Below are positions 16,389 to 25,032 of a DNA stretch of 64,000 nt, piece after piece. The notes beneath the pieces were generated by a model, which saw only the letters and a program-made list of their open reading frames with translations, was not told where the DNA came from and searched no databases. Both the position numbers and the translations under genes were made by a program. Source of the DNA: an uncultured candidatus Porisulfidus sp. GTDB taxonomy: Bacteria; Pseudomonadota; Gammaproteobacteria; Poriferisulfidales; Poriferisulfidaceae. How positions within the stretch are numbered: position 1 is the first letter of the stretch; each line of letters begins with the position of its first letter. Location: contig OY288106.1 of assembly GCA_958431155.1 (NCBI GenBank), positions 905,161 to 969,160 on the forward strand, read 5' to 3'.

Positions 16389-18728
16389 CGGCGCAAGCGT
16401 CATTGTCACCGAGGCAGGCCCCGGCAGGAACGGTGCCGGTTTCCCCTCCAACCAATCATTGTGCCCAACGTTGTAAAACGGCGATAAAGGATGGCCCGAC
16501 TGCCCGGTGGGCATGTTCATGATGCCGTCTTCTTCCCGGCCGGGGGAAACGACCGTGCGATGCGAAGCACCGAATGCCCGATGTTCAACCCGGGGAAGGT
16601 TGAGGTCGCCGGATAAGGGAGACGGCGGCACGTCCAGCAATCCTCCAAGAAACGGCAAGGCATGAGATAGCGGGTGGCGTATCTGGGTATAGTTGCGCGC
16701 ACCCCAAGTCGCCTCCGCCATGTCTCGCCCTCCCATTGTCATGTCCTCGATGGTCAGTTTCAACGCGAGCGCCAGGAATTCATCCCAGTGCTGCATGCCC
16801 TTGGGAAGGAAATGCTGAGCCCCGCTGTCCAGGATGCGAGTCAGGGGACCGTCCAGCTGCCACCGGAGGTGCCGGGTGTGCCGATCCGGAAACAACCCCA
16901 ACCGGGTCTGGAGCGCCAGCAGAAAGAGCTCGTGAGCACGCTTCCGGAATGTCCGAATGATTCGATAACCGACACTGTCGGCATTGCTGTGTCCATCCCA
17001 TTCGGCGAGCCATTCGCGGATGCGGTGACGTTCCGCCAGAGGGGAGATGCTGGCTTCATTCAGTGCCCGTTCCAGCCGAGGTCTCCATTCGTCCAGGTAG
17101 TCGGCCCGATTGTCGAGCTGCAAAGCCAATAGATCGGATTCGCTGAACGTGGTTTTTTCTCTCAGGCGGTTTCGGATCTGCCGGGCGCGCATCCCGGCGG
17201 TGTAGCGGCCATCCCCCAGCAGAGCGTACCTTTCATCGCCGATATGGCGGCTGTTGGCGGACCAGAGACGCTGGCCGGGAGGATTGAAGACCACAGGATA
17301 CTCGGCCGGACGCAGCCATTGAGGGGCAGGATCTTCAAGCATGGTGCTCTTGATCGGGATTCGGCCGCTGTAGCCTTTTCTCCTGGGTAAGGACCCGGCA
17401 ATGGTCCAACCGATATTGCCCTCGCGATCGGCGAGAAGCACGTTTTGCCACGGGATCGCGGATTGCTGGAACAAGACCATTGCGGAGTGTATCTCTTCGG
17501 ATGTTTCCAGTTGGCTGAAATTGATATGAGCTCCCGTCAGCCAGTGAGAAGCCCAACGCAAGGCGCGCTTTCGGTTTCGAGAGTCTTTGCCGACCACAGG
17601 TCCCCAAGAGGAGCTTTCATAGACAAGCTTCTCGTCCGAACCCAAGCGGACTTCCAGCACTTCCTCGATCACGGTCAGCGAAGGCTCCGCGGAATCCAGC
17701 ACAATCAAATCCTGGGTGTCGACATTGCTGTTGGTAAACCCCCAGGCGATTTTCCCGCTGCTGCCTGCGATCAACCAAGGCAGCCCCGGGAGGGTGAGGC
17801 CGCTGGCTATGCGCTCTTTCCCAGCATCGACCCATTGCCAATGCATCCGGTACCAGATGTTCGGCACCAATAAGACCAAGTGCATGTCATTGGCCAGCAA
17901 GGCACCGCCGTGGGAGGTCAGCTTGCCGCTGACGGCGAAGGCGTTGCTGCCGGGATTTTCCCACGACATCCGTACGTCCTTGAGGTTTTCCGGATTCAGG
18001 GGGGTGTCGCGCAGGTCTATTTCATGCGCTTCAGGTACGCGCGGGGCATAAAGCGGGATCGGGGTGTCATCCAGCGGAGCGTCGTAGTGAGTGCCGACCG
18101 GTGCCAGGAAATTCGCGACATCGACCCCGAAGGTCTCATGAAGAAACCCCACCACGGAATCGTACTTCCAGTGCCCGCCCTGAAGAACCAGGTGCATGGC
18201 AAAGAGCGACAGGATGCTGTCTTCCGGCTTCCACGGCTCGGGCCGGGTCAGAAACAGGACATAGGGGAATGGCCGGACGGGAAGTGCCTCCAGTCCCTGG
18301 TTGACTCCTTCGGTATAGGCCTGCAGGATGGCATGTTCGGTATCGGAGAGCCCGGCGACGATTCTCCGCGCCTGCTCGCGAAAACGATGCGATCGGTTTT
18401 CGCGGTCCCGCTCCAATACAAAGGGCCCCAGCAAAGCGGCCAATTCGCCCGCCGCGAACCGGCGGCGAGCATCCATGGAGAGAAAGCGTTCCTGGGCATG
18501 GATGAATCCCGTCGCCCGGGCGAGATCCGGCCGGGACTGGGCCTGAACCGTGGTATGGCCTATGGCATCGCGGGAGACGGCAACGGGAAAATGCAGGCCA
18601 GAGAGCCTCACAGTGCCCGAAATCTGTGGGCGACTTGAGTAGAGAACCGTTGTGAGAACCGAAACAAAGACGATGACGACAACCAGCGCAGCCCACAGTG
18701 CCACGCGCAACCGCTTTCGCATTCCCAT
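16377..18728 (-). CDS. Penicillin acylase family N-terminal-nucleophile hydrolase
   Basis: Amidase of the Ntn-hydrolase superfamily (penicillin, cephalosporin and acyl-homoserine-lactone acylases). The 783-residue precursor has an N-terminal hydrophobic segment ([20 protein letters not shown], about residues 13-32), so it is exported or membrane-anchored. It should self-cleave before Ser in [10 protein letters not shown] (about residue 261), the conserved GSNAF nucleophile. [15 protein letters not shown] lies in the alpha chain. The substrate is unknown; quorum-signal or peptide amides are possible. It overlaps the upstream slyD-like gene by one base (TGATG), implying coupled translation. Confidence 0.88.
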   Translation of the reverse strand: MGMRKRLRVALWAALVVVIVFVSVLTTVLYSSRPQISGTVRLSGLHFPVAVSRDAIGHTTVQAQSRPDLARATGFIHAQERFLSMDARRRFAAGELAALLGPFVLERDRENRSHRFREQARRIVAGLSDTEHAILQAYTEGVNQGLEALPVRPFPYVLFLTRPEPWKPEDSILSLFAMHLVLQGGHWKYDSVVGFLHETFGVDVANFLAPVGTHYDAPLDDTPIPLYAPRVPEAHEIDLRDTPLNPENLKDVRMSWENPGSNAFAVSGKLTSHGGALLANDMHLVLLVPNIWYRMHWQWVDAGKERIASGLTLPGLPWLIAGSSGKIAWGFTNSNVDTQDLIVLDSAEPSLTVIEEVLEVRLGSDEKLVYESSSWGPVVGKDSRNRKRALRWASHWLTGAHINFSQLETSEEIHSAMVLFQQSAIPWQNVLLADREGNIGWTIAGSLPRRKGYSGRIPIKSTMLEDPAPQWLRPAEYPVVFNPPGQRLWSANSRHIGDERYALLGDGRYTAGMRARQIRNRLREKTTFSESDLLALQLDNRADYLDEWRPRLERALNEASISPLAERHRIREWLAEWDGHSNADSVGYRIIRTFRKRAHELFLLALQTRLGLFPDRHTRHLRWQLDGPLTRILDSGAQHFLPKGMQHWDEFLALALKLTIEDMTMGGRDMAEATWGARNYTQIRHPLSHALPFLGGLLDVPPSPLSGDLNLPRVEHRAFGASHRTVVSPGREEDGIMNMPTGQSGHPLSPFYNVGHNDWLEGKPAPFLPGPASVTMTLAPSEH

Positions 18729-19225
18729 CAGTGCAAGGCGGGAGAATTCAATGCTTCCGGATTATGGATCTCTTCCTCGGTCGCGTCCCGCACATTCAGG
18801 ATATTGAGGAAAAACTTCAGGGTCTTGCCGGCAAGAGGATGGTTGCCGTCCAAGGTGAGTCTGTCTCCGTCGATGGAAATGACGCGAAATCGATGGACAT
18901 CCCCCATTTCGTTCTCGAAGTCCGCTTCAGCGCCAACATGATGGAACTGCTCAGGGACATCGGACAGGCTCTGCGTCAACTGCAGGGTCGGGTCCAGATC
19001 TCCAAAGGCATCTTCGGGGCGAATCAGAACTTCGACGGTATCGCCTGCCCGTCGGTTTTCCATAGCAGACTCAATCCGTTGCCACAGGCCGAATTCGCTG
19101 CCGTGCACATAGGAGACGGGCAAATCAATCTGCTCCAGGACCTGGCCGCTTTCGTCTAGGATGCGGTAAGTGAATTCGACCAGTTTGTTTGGGCGGATGG
19201 ATGTGCCGGCAGTGTGGGGAGTCAT
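18728..19225 (-). CDS. SlyD-like FKBP peptidyl-prolyl isomerase
   Basis: Two-domain FKBP (FK506-binding fold with an inserted chaperone flap) that catalyses prolyl cis-trans isomerisation. The 165-residue protein has VEFTYRILDESGQVLEQ, then SYVHGSEFGLWQRIESAM, and ends the fold with DGNHPLAGKTLKFFLNIL, the SlyD/FkpB signature. It lacks the His/Cys-rich nickel tail of enteric SlyD and a signal peptide, so it is probably cytosolic. It is translationally coupled to the downstream acylase gene, which suggests a folding role for that unit. Confidence 0.88.
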   Translation of the reverse strand: MTPHTAGTSIRPNKLVEFTYRILDESGQVLEQIDLPVSYVHGSEFGLWQRIESAMENRRAGDTVEVLIRPEDAFGDLDPTLQLTQSLSDVPEQFHHVGAEADFENEMGDVHRFRVISIDGDRLTLDGNHPLAGKTLKFFLNILNVRDATEEEIHNPEALNSPALH

Positions 19226-19424
19226 AGGCGATAAGGCCCGAATTTGTTGCCAAGTAGGAAAAGTTCGCTGTCAGGTCATTTTACCCGATAGAGTATTACG
19301 CCAAGATTTATTTACCGTAGATGATTCTTGGGCCTTAGAAGGGTTTTAGGGCTTCTGCCCGCGGTTAAAAAAACAGGCGCCCCGAAGGGCGCCTGCTTGT
19401 TTGGGGTGCCTTAGCTAGACTGAA
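19226..19424. other. Spacer between slyD-like gene and porin 1
   Basis: About 200 bases between the divergent-facing ends. The porin 1 terminator occupies 19367-19395. The remaining 19226-19366 should hold the promoter of the slyD-acylase unit, but no clear -35/-10 pair was recognised. Confidence 0.4.
19367..19395 (-). terminator. Intrinsic terminator of porin 1
   Basis: On the minus strand, CAGGCGCCC-TTCG-GGGCGCCTG forms a perfect 9-bp stem followed by seven T residues (19367-19373). The identical hairpin follows porin 2 at 26847-26875, so the terminator is part of the duplicated unit. Confidence 0.93.
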
Positions 19425-19760
19425 TCAGTCGAACCAGTGCACGATACCCACTGCGAACATCTCGATCTCCGCACCGGGTGAACCCAGTCCGGTACCGGAG
19501 ATGCCCTGACCGTAGGTTCCGTTGTCGTCGTTGTCGACTTCGGAGTAGGTCAGACGCAGTTCCGTACCGGCCGGCATGGTGTAGAACAGGCCTACGTTCC
19601 ATGCGTCAGCTGCGGTTTCGTCCCAGTCGCCCGAGCAGGATCCGCAGGAGACCTCGAGGTCATCCGCATCCATGTAGGAGAAGCGGAAGTCCACGGGACC
19701 GCCGAACTTGATCTTGCCGGATACCATCCAGGCGTCACGCTCGATCTTGACGTTCTGGCC
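19367..19760 (-). repeat. C-terminal arm of porin inverted repeat, copy 1
   Basis: The last 111 codons of porin 1 plus its terminator. The encoded residues are identical to those of porin 2 (26482-26875), and I count about seven base differences in the coding part, all synonymous. Homology stops at the end of the T-run. The two copies are in opposite orientation about 6.7 kb apart. Confidence 0.9.
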
Positions 19761-21302
19761 TGCGGTGGGAGGCATATACGTGTCTACCGCGTCCTGGTGC
19801 GCTTTCATGGCAGCAGTATTGGCTATCGGGAGAGCCAAATCAACCGCCGCAGATCTTAGTGCGTCGTATTTTGCTACGAACTCCAATTCTGCAGCACTCG
19901 CACCCTCGTCAGTACCAGTAGTCTCCGGGTCATCCATCTTCATCCTGAAGTACTCTGCGGCAGCGCCCATTTCCATGAGATAGCTGCCTAGAGCATTTTG
20001 GACTTCATCCATATCGGGATCCTCATCCGCAAGCATATTCGTACCTGCGTTGAGGAAAGTAGGCGTGGGAGCCGCTTGCGAAGTCTCTGTTCCACCCGTA
20101 CCGGGCACTCCATTTGCATTAACAATACCGAAGTGCGTAGCTGATTCGTCCACATCTGTAGTAGACGTATCGTCCGCTATGACACGCTTAAAAACGGTTT
20201 CTGCTGCGCTAGCACCGGTGCCTAGAATGCTTCTGAAAAGCCCATAGGTTTTCTGGTTTTGGACCTGCATCTCTGAGAGATCGCCAGCCATAAGTGCCTC
20301 AAAGTCTCCCGGAGGAGCGTCCTCCATGCCCGCCATCAGGTTGCCGGATGTACCGAAGTTCGAATATCCGAACGCAGCCATCGCCTTCTCGACGCTGGAC
20401 ACGTCGTTGAACTCGTACTCCAGGTCTTCCCACATGGCCGAGATCTGAACGCTCATGCCGTCACCCATATCCATGATGTAGCGGCCTGCAACACGGAAAC
20501 TTTCCGCATCTGAACTGTCCATTTCGCCAACAGAAACTGCGGTCCAGTCCTCATGGTCCTGCCAGGTCACCGCCAGCCACAGCGGGCCGTTGGTGTACGC
20601 CAGGCTGCTTGAACGGATTACCGGATCGATATCTCCACAATGTGAAATACAATTTCCATCAGCGTCGGTCATGCGACGCGGGCTGTTGCCTTCGTCACGA
20701 TTGCCAGCGGTCCATGCGAAGCGGAACACGAAACCGTTCCAGTTCGGAGACCAGTACTGGATGATGTTCTCCTGACGACGGTTGAAGCCCGTGTCATAGC
20801 CTCCGCCCGCGTAGTTGAACTCAGCTCCACTGAAATCGGTGCCCGGCCCCGAGCCCGAGGCCTGGATGTCGAAGTCACCGGTGTTGTAAAAGATGGTGTG
20901 GGCGCCGACCGAACCCATGATGCTGGTATGCGAATCCGCACCGGCATCGTAGAACGGGTCGACCCACTGTGCTACGCCCTCGTTGTAGGGCAGCAGCCAG
21001 GTGGCAAGCATAATCTCACCCATCTGGGGATGAGACAAACCAATCTTGGAATTACGGTTACACCAGCCGGTGCCGCCCGCAAAGTGGTTAAAGTAGGTGA
21101 ACTGCTCGCATCGCACGTTGACCATGATGCCGTCCATGCCGGTGTCAACGCTGGCTGTGAAGCCAATGTTGCCGGCATTAGAACTTATCCGGTCGAAGCT
21201 GCGTCCACCATCTATATCCACAAAATCCCAGGAATGATTCTGCCATCCATAGATATTCCATGTCTCGGCTTGCGCCGCAAACGGCGCGACGGCCAGAGCC
21301 AT
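19425..21302 (-). pseudogene. Porin 1: open frame without normal start (silent copy candidate)
   Basis: Outer-membrane beta-barrel porin homologous to porin 2 (25033-26817). The frame is open for 625 codons. It shares about 315 N-terminal residues (mature start AETWNIYGWQNHSW) and an identical 111-residue C-terminus, but the central 196 residues (19761-20348) are unrelated. Where porin 2 has ATGAGAAAACC, porin 1 reads ATACC: the ATG and the basic MRKPFLIA part of the signal peptide are lost. The first in-frame ATG (21302) has no Shine-Dalgarno and would give a signal peptide without positive charges. A stop codon lies 8 codons upstream. It is probably not expressed in this configuration, yet it carries no internal stop, so selection or recent exchange is implied. 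Confidence 0.8.
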
Positions 21303-21325
21303 GGCGATTAGAAATGGTATTTTTT
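20349..21325 (-). repeat. N-terminal arm of porin inverted repeat, copy 1
   Basis: About 0.95 kb matching 25033-25977 in inverted orientation. The protein sequences differ at scattered positions only (for example WDF/WEF, FTYFN/FMYLN) until FGYSNFGT, after which similarity ends abruptly. On the 5' side similarity ends at the start codon; the sequences further upstream are unrelated. Confidence 0.88.
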
Positions 21326-21411
21326 ACTTTCGACAACTCTGAAAACCCTTCGGCAAAGGCCTACCGATCCCGTAAACTGAGGCTCCAGCCGGGATAGTCT
21401 GCTGTCGCTTC

Positions 21412-22314
21412 ATGTCTGACTCCACGCATCTTTTAAAGTTCGGCCATGCCCGGTTGAACGGGCGCCAAATTTCCGAATTGCTGGGATTATGCAGGGGCCT
21501 GATCGCTGACGGGAAGATCGTCCAAAGCGAAGCAGAGTCGCTTTACGCCTGGCTAATAGACCAAGAAGGAATGGGGCACCCTCTCGTAGAAACCCTGCGA
21601 ACTCAAGTTGGACAAATGCTCGAAGACGAAGTGCTGGACACTGGTGAAAGTGAGGAATTGATGTGGCTGGTGCAGAGCCTTATCGACAACCGCCTGGAAA
21701 CAGAAGTTCCTCTAAGTCGTAATGGTCTGCCAATCCACAATCTGGACGACTACCAGATTTCCGCGTTGCTTGGATTGTGCCGGGGTTTGATCGCGGATGG
21801 AAAAGTCGACCGGAACGAAGCGGATATGCTTCACATATGGTTAACGGCTCATAAAGAGACGATTCACAACCCGGTAATGTTGGCATTTCGAAACAAATTA
21901 AGTACTTTTATGGACAAAAACCCTGAAGATGCAGACAATAATGTGCAATTATTGCAGTTACTGAGCGGATTGATCGGTGGAAAAACGGAGGTCGGGGAAT
22001 GCCTCCGCGCAACGATGCTGTGGCTGGATGACCCACCACCAGAGGTTGTGTTCGAGGGTCGGAAATTCTGCCTGACTGGCAAATTCTCCTGCGGCAAGCG
22101 CATCCAATGCGAGGATAAGGTTCGAGCCCGCGGGGGAGCCTGCCAATCGTCTCCGAACAAAGCAACGGATTATTTGGTTATCGGATCCTATGCGGAAAAA
22201 ACCTGGATACAGTCCGCATACGGGCGCAAAATCGAGAAAACCGTGGAGTTGCGTGCTGGCGGATCACCCATCCGGATTATCTCCGAGGAACATTGGCTAG
22301 CGAGCATGGTGTAG
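21412..22314 (+). CDS. BRCT-domain protein with two TerB-like repeats
   Basis: A 300-residue protein of unknown role. Two copies of a helical unit share GLCRGLIADGK (about residues 26-36 and 122-132), each preceded by QIS-LL and followed by acidic helices, resembling TerB/tellurite-resistance-type helical domains. The C-terminus (about 215-300) is a BRCT domain with VFEGRKFCLTGKFSCGKR, KVRARGGACQSS and TDYLVIGSYAEKTW, as at the end of DNA ligase. BRCT domains bind phosphoproteins or DNA ends, so a DNA-associated role is possible. It lies between the two porins, with its promoter in the 86 bases next to the damaged porin 1 start. Confidence 0.75.
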   Translation: MSDSTHLLKFGHARLNGRQISELLGLCRGLIADGKIVQSEAESLYAWLIDQEGMGHPLVETLRTQVGQMLEDEVLDTGESEELMWLVQSLIDNRLETEVPLSRNGLPIHNLDDYQISALLGLCRGLIADGKVDRNEADMLHIWLTAHKETIHNPVMLAFRNKLSTFMDKNPEDADNNVQLLQLLSGLIGGKTEVGECLRATMLWLDDPPPEVVFEGRKFCLTGKFSCGKRIQCEDKVRARGGACQSSPNKATDYLVIGSYAEKTWIQSAYGRKIEKTVELRAGGSPIRIISEEHWLASMV

Positions 22315-22331
22315 CCGGCCTCTTGCGGCAA

Positions 22332-22557
22332 CCGGCTGCAGAGATCAGGATACCTCAATCTTTTGCAACAGCAGACCATCAAAGAATCTCGGGCTGGTTA
22401 CCGATACGGCCTGTAAAAATGTCGCGGAGCCAAGCCTTTGTCTAATTGCATGGATCACGACGCCAGACATGCCAACTTAGGCATGAGCGACTTCGCGCCG
22501 ATGTAGAAATGCCAAGGGTTCTCCGACAGACTGAAGCATCCTGATCTCTGCAGCCGG
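22332..22557. repeat. 226-base element bounded by perfect 20-base inverted repeats
   Basis: CCGGCTGCAGAGATCAGGAT (22332-22351) recurs as its exact reverse complement at 22538-22557, with 186 bases between. The interior has no gene but includes a smaller hairpin (CATGCC-N6-GGCATG). No target-site duplication is visible. It fills the space between the BRCT gene and the recombinase stop. It may be a miniature element, a recombination site pair or a structured RNA. Confidence 0.7.
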
Positions 22558-22572
22558 ACGTTCGATCAAGGG

Positions 22573-23745
22573 CTAGACCTCCTGCACTATGCGATTGATT
22601 CGGGTTTTCTCATGGCAGACGATATCCCAGACGAACCCAGTCAATTCACGGGCGATCGCGACGCAAACCACCTTTTGATTCTTCCCCGCCGTGATTAGTT
22701 TCCGATACCGCCCGCACAGCCGTTTTTGTGCCTTCCAAGCGATTGCCTGAGCATAGGCGGAGGCGCCTTCCGCCTTCCGATTCATGTAGGCGGTCTGACG
22801 TGCCGGGAAGCGGTAGCACCAGGCCGACTCGACCAGCACCTGCCGAGCATGACGGTTTCCCGCTTGCGTGACACCACCGGTGCGATGATGAGGTCCGGAA
22901 CTGTAGACGCAAGGCACTAATCCCAAGTAACCCATCAGCTGATTGGGGGAATTAAACCGACTGATGTCGCCCAGCTCGGACAGCAGTGTGACAGCGGACA
23001 GCTGATCGAACCCGCGCAGTGCTATCAGACTGTTGGCCAGAGGCGCCCAGGACCAGTTCTGCAGGGCTTGATTCAGTTTTTGATCCAGGTCGATCATCCG
23101 CGAGGATGACAGGCGAACGGCCGCGATGTATTCGTCTCGGACTTCAGTCTGAGATCCATACGGAAAATCAAGACTCTCCAACCATTCGAGGTGTTTTTGC
23201 GTCCAGCGTTTCCGGTTGGTCGGCCAATGATGTCCATGACGCAGAACAAAGGCATTGAGCTGCTGGCGCAGTTTTTGCTGCTGCGCCTTGAAATCTGCGC
23301 GGCAGCGGCATAGATCTCGAACCGCCTCTTGTTCCCGGTCCGGCACCCAAACCTCTATCAACTCTCCGGCACGCAACAGTCGTGCCAGACGTAACGCATC
23401 CCTGCGGTCCGTCTTGATCTTTTCATTGCGTGGAGGGACTACAACCTGGCAATCCATGCCCATGGCCGTCAGGTTCTGGTACAGAGTGTACCCGCAAGGG
23501 CCGGCCTCGTAGCAAAGTAGAAAAGCCTTTTTCTCCAAATACAGGCAGTCCACGAGCTTGGTGACTGCTTTCTTTGTATGCGGAATCGTACCGAGGGACT
23601 TCGGGGCTTCCCGGCCCGCATAGGCAACCGCAACAGCAATACTGTCCTTGTGGACATCCAGTCCAACATAACCCGCATACGGCCTGGAGAGAACCGAGTC
23701 GTTGGCAGACGTGCTCCGTGTTGCTTCAGAAGTTTGTTCTTTCAT
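22573..23745 (-). CDS. IS110/Piv-family DEDD recombinase (transposase)
   Basis: Site-specific recombinase of the IS110 family, which includes the Piv invertase of Moraxella; several IS110 elements are directed by a bridge RNA. The start ATG 23745 (MKEQTSEATR) follows AGGAGAG, giving 390 residues. The RuvC-like N-terminal part shows YVGLDVHKDSIAVAV, CYEAGPCGYTLY and KTDRRDALRLARLL, the DEDD residues. The C-terminal Transposase_20 part has LIALRGFDQLSAVTLLSELG, LGLVPCVYSSG and GNRHARQVLVESAW. The frame is intact. It sits between two inverted porin genes. Element ends are not defined here. Confidence 0.92.
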   Translation of the reverse strand: MKEQTSEATRSTSANDSVLSRPYAGYVGLDVHKDSIAVAVAYAGREAPKSLGTIPHTKKAVTKLVDCLYLEKKAFLLCYEAGPCGYTLYQNLTAMGMDCQVVVPPRNEKIKTDRRDALRLARLLRAGELIEVWVPDREQEAVRDLCRCRADFKAQQQKLRQQLNAFVLRHGHHWPTNRKRWTQKHLEWLESLDFPYGSQTEVRDEYIAAVRLSSSRMIDLDQKLNQALQNWSWAPLANSLIALRGFDQLSAVTLLSELGDISRFNSPNQLMGYLGLVPCVYSSGPHHRTGGVTQAGNRHARQVLVESAWCYRFPARQTAYMNRKAEGASAYAQAIAWKAQKRLCGRYRKLITAGKNQKVVCVAIARELTGFVWDIVCHEKTRINRIVQEV

Positions 23746-24019
23746 TTGATTGTCTCTCCTTGAAGTCAAGAGTTGTAAGGGGTAAACACCGCGGATGCAT
23801 CCGAGTGCAACGGTGCGGGCTATGATGAGAACCAGTTTTCACGGAACGTTATTATTGTCTCGGTTCATGCCCCGCATATCGTTGGTCTTGATTTGAGGGG
23901 AGACAGTTCAGGGGGGATGGGGGTACGAATCGGTGCTTGTCCAATCCTTGCACTCGCTGATTGCAATCCAAATCGACTAGCCGTGTGATCTCGTCTGAAT
24001 TTTCGTCCAGGAGATGATG
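23746..24019 (-). other. Non-coding region upstream of IS110-type recombinase (bridge-RNA candidate)
   Basis: About 270 bases without a gene. It contains a perfect 12-base palindrome, CGGATGCATCCG (23792-23803), enclosed by CACCG (23787-23791) and CGGTG, which could fold into a longer hairpin. In the IS110 subgroup the guide (bridge) RNA is encoded upstream of the recombinase, in the IS1111 subgroup downstream. The location and structure potential fit, but no loop-target match was checked. The Shine-Dalgarno of the next gene is AGGAG at 24009-24013. Confidence 0.35.
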
Positions 24020-24262
24020 ATGGAAATGATTGGAGTTTGTGAGGCCAAAACATATTTGCCTAAATTGCTTGATCGCGTGGCACGGGGAGAGAATCTGGCC
24101 ATTACAAGGCATGGCAAACCTGTTGCGAAACTGGTGCCTGTGACCACAGATCGGGAGCAGGCGAAGGAAACACTTGGCCAGATCGCCGAACTCCGCCGGC
24201 ATGTCAAACTAGTGCCGCTGGCGGAACTGATGGCTACAGTTCACGAAAGGCACCGCTGTTGA
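24020..24262 (+). CDS. Phd/YefM-type antitoxin
   Basis: DNA-binding antitoxin of the Phd/YefM fold, 80 residues from ATG 24020 (spaced 6 bases from AGGAG; ATG 24014 and 24017 are too close). The sequence IGVCEAKTYLPKLLDRVARG then NLAITRHGKPVAKLVPV is the canonical prevent-host-death domain. The C-terminal half (EQAKETLGQIAELRRHVKL) should bind the toxin. The overlapping downstream PIN toxin is frameshifted, so this antitoxin now has no full-length partner at the locus. Confidence 0.88.
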   Translation: MEMIGVCEAKTYLPKLLDRVARGENLAITRHGKPVAKLVPVTTDREQAKETLGQIAELRRHVKLVPLAELMATVHERHRC

Positions 24263-24664
24263 TCGTCGCAGACCATTCCGTATTTCTGGCTTGGTGCATG
24301 GGGGATGAGGGAGATCTTTCGGGCTAGAGGCAATGCCGCACGTTTCCGGGGAAGGCGGGGTTGTGCCGCACATCTGGTGGTATGAATTTCGTAATGCCCT
24401 ACTGATGAACGAGCGGCGTGGACGGATCTCTTCGCAGCAGGTCGCGAAAACCTTAGCAGCCAGCTCTGCTCTAAAAATCGAGATTGACGAGAGTCATGAC
24501 GAATTGCAGATTCTGGGTTTCTGCCGCGGTTTGATCTGACCGTCTACGATGCCGCGTATTTGGAAGTAGCTTTCCGACGCAGCCTGCCTCTGGCGACGCT
24601 TGATCACCAGCTACGCAAGGCCGCAGACGTGATTGGAATTGCTACGGTTCACCGACAAGACTGA
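24259..24664 (+). pseudogene. PIN-domain toxin, broken by two frameshifts
   Basis: VapC-type RNase fragments lie in three successive frames. The first begins at TTG 24259 overlapping the antitoxin stop (LIVADHSVFLAWCMGDEGDL) and stops near 24326. The second runs about 24327-24539 (VPHIWWYEFRNALLMNERRG). The third ends at 24664 (LTVYDAAYLEVAFRRSLPLA then TLDHQLRKAADVIG). All four PIN acidic positions (VAD, YEF, YDA, TLD) are still present, so inactivation appears recent, or one of the shifts is a sequencing error. It was probably a functional phd-vapC pair. Confidence 0.8.
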
Positions 24665-25032
24665 AGTGGCCGAAAGGTTGTCGAGAAACCCGGGCCACCA
24701 AAACCCGCAGGCGAACCTACAACGGGCAGGTATACGGCCTTACCACGACGACCGAAAAAGCAGGCATTAATATTTTCTTACATATCAATGTTTTATCAAT
24801 CGAGGAAAATTTTTGAAGTAGATATTGCGTGACGTTGTTTTTTATTAACGAGAGGATTTGAATTACTGATTTCTCGCTGATTTTCTTGAGTTGCAAAAAA
24901 ACAACACCAAGAAAATTTGACAATTCCTTTAAGGCTATAGACAATTCGCAATTGAGTATGGCAGTTTTGCCAGATTCCCGTGGGGCATGATCACCTCGCG
25001 GTACTACTAATATTTTTAGGAGTCCTAAAAAA
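24665..25032. other. AT-rich regulatory spacer upstream of porin 2
   Basis: 368 bases. 24665-24879 holds nothing recognisable beyond AT-rich sequence. A 113-codon minus-strand frame at 24717-25058 has no family features and overlaps the porin 2 start, so it is not called. 24880-24945 holds a hairpin and promoter (separate entry). TGGCA-GTTT-TGCCA near 24959 is a small inverted repeat in the leader. AGGAG at 25018-25022 is the porin Shine-Dalgarno. Confidence 0.6.
24880..24945 (+). promoter_or_regulatory. Porin 2 promoter with adjacent hairpin/operator
   Basis: TTGACA (24917-24922), a 17-base spacer and GACAAT (24940-24945) form a plausible sigma-70 promoter with a leader of about 80 bases. 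Directly upstream is the inverted repeat ATTTTCTTG (24880-24888) / CAAGAAAAT (24908-24916). The pairing can extend inward through GTTG/CAAC. It abuts the -35 element, where a regulator of porin expression could bind. This promoter lies inside the segment between the inverted porin arms. Confidence 0.55.

Noticed and set aside
19761-20348. A separate gene inserted in the centre of porin 1
   Set aside because: The porin frame continues through it without a stop, and no independent start or known domain appears; it is treated as a variable part of the porin.
24957-24970. Sigma-54-like TGGCA...TTGC in the porin 2 leader
   Set aside because: The GG and GC elements are too close together; the sequence is better read as a small inverted repeat.
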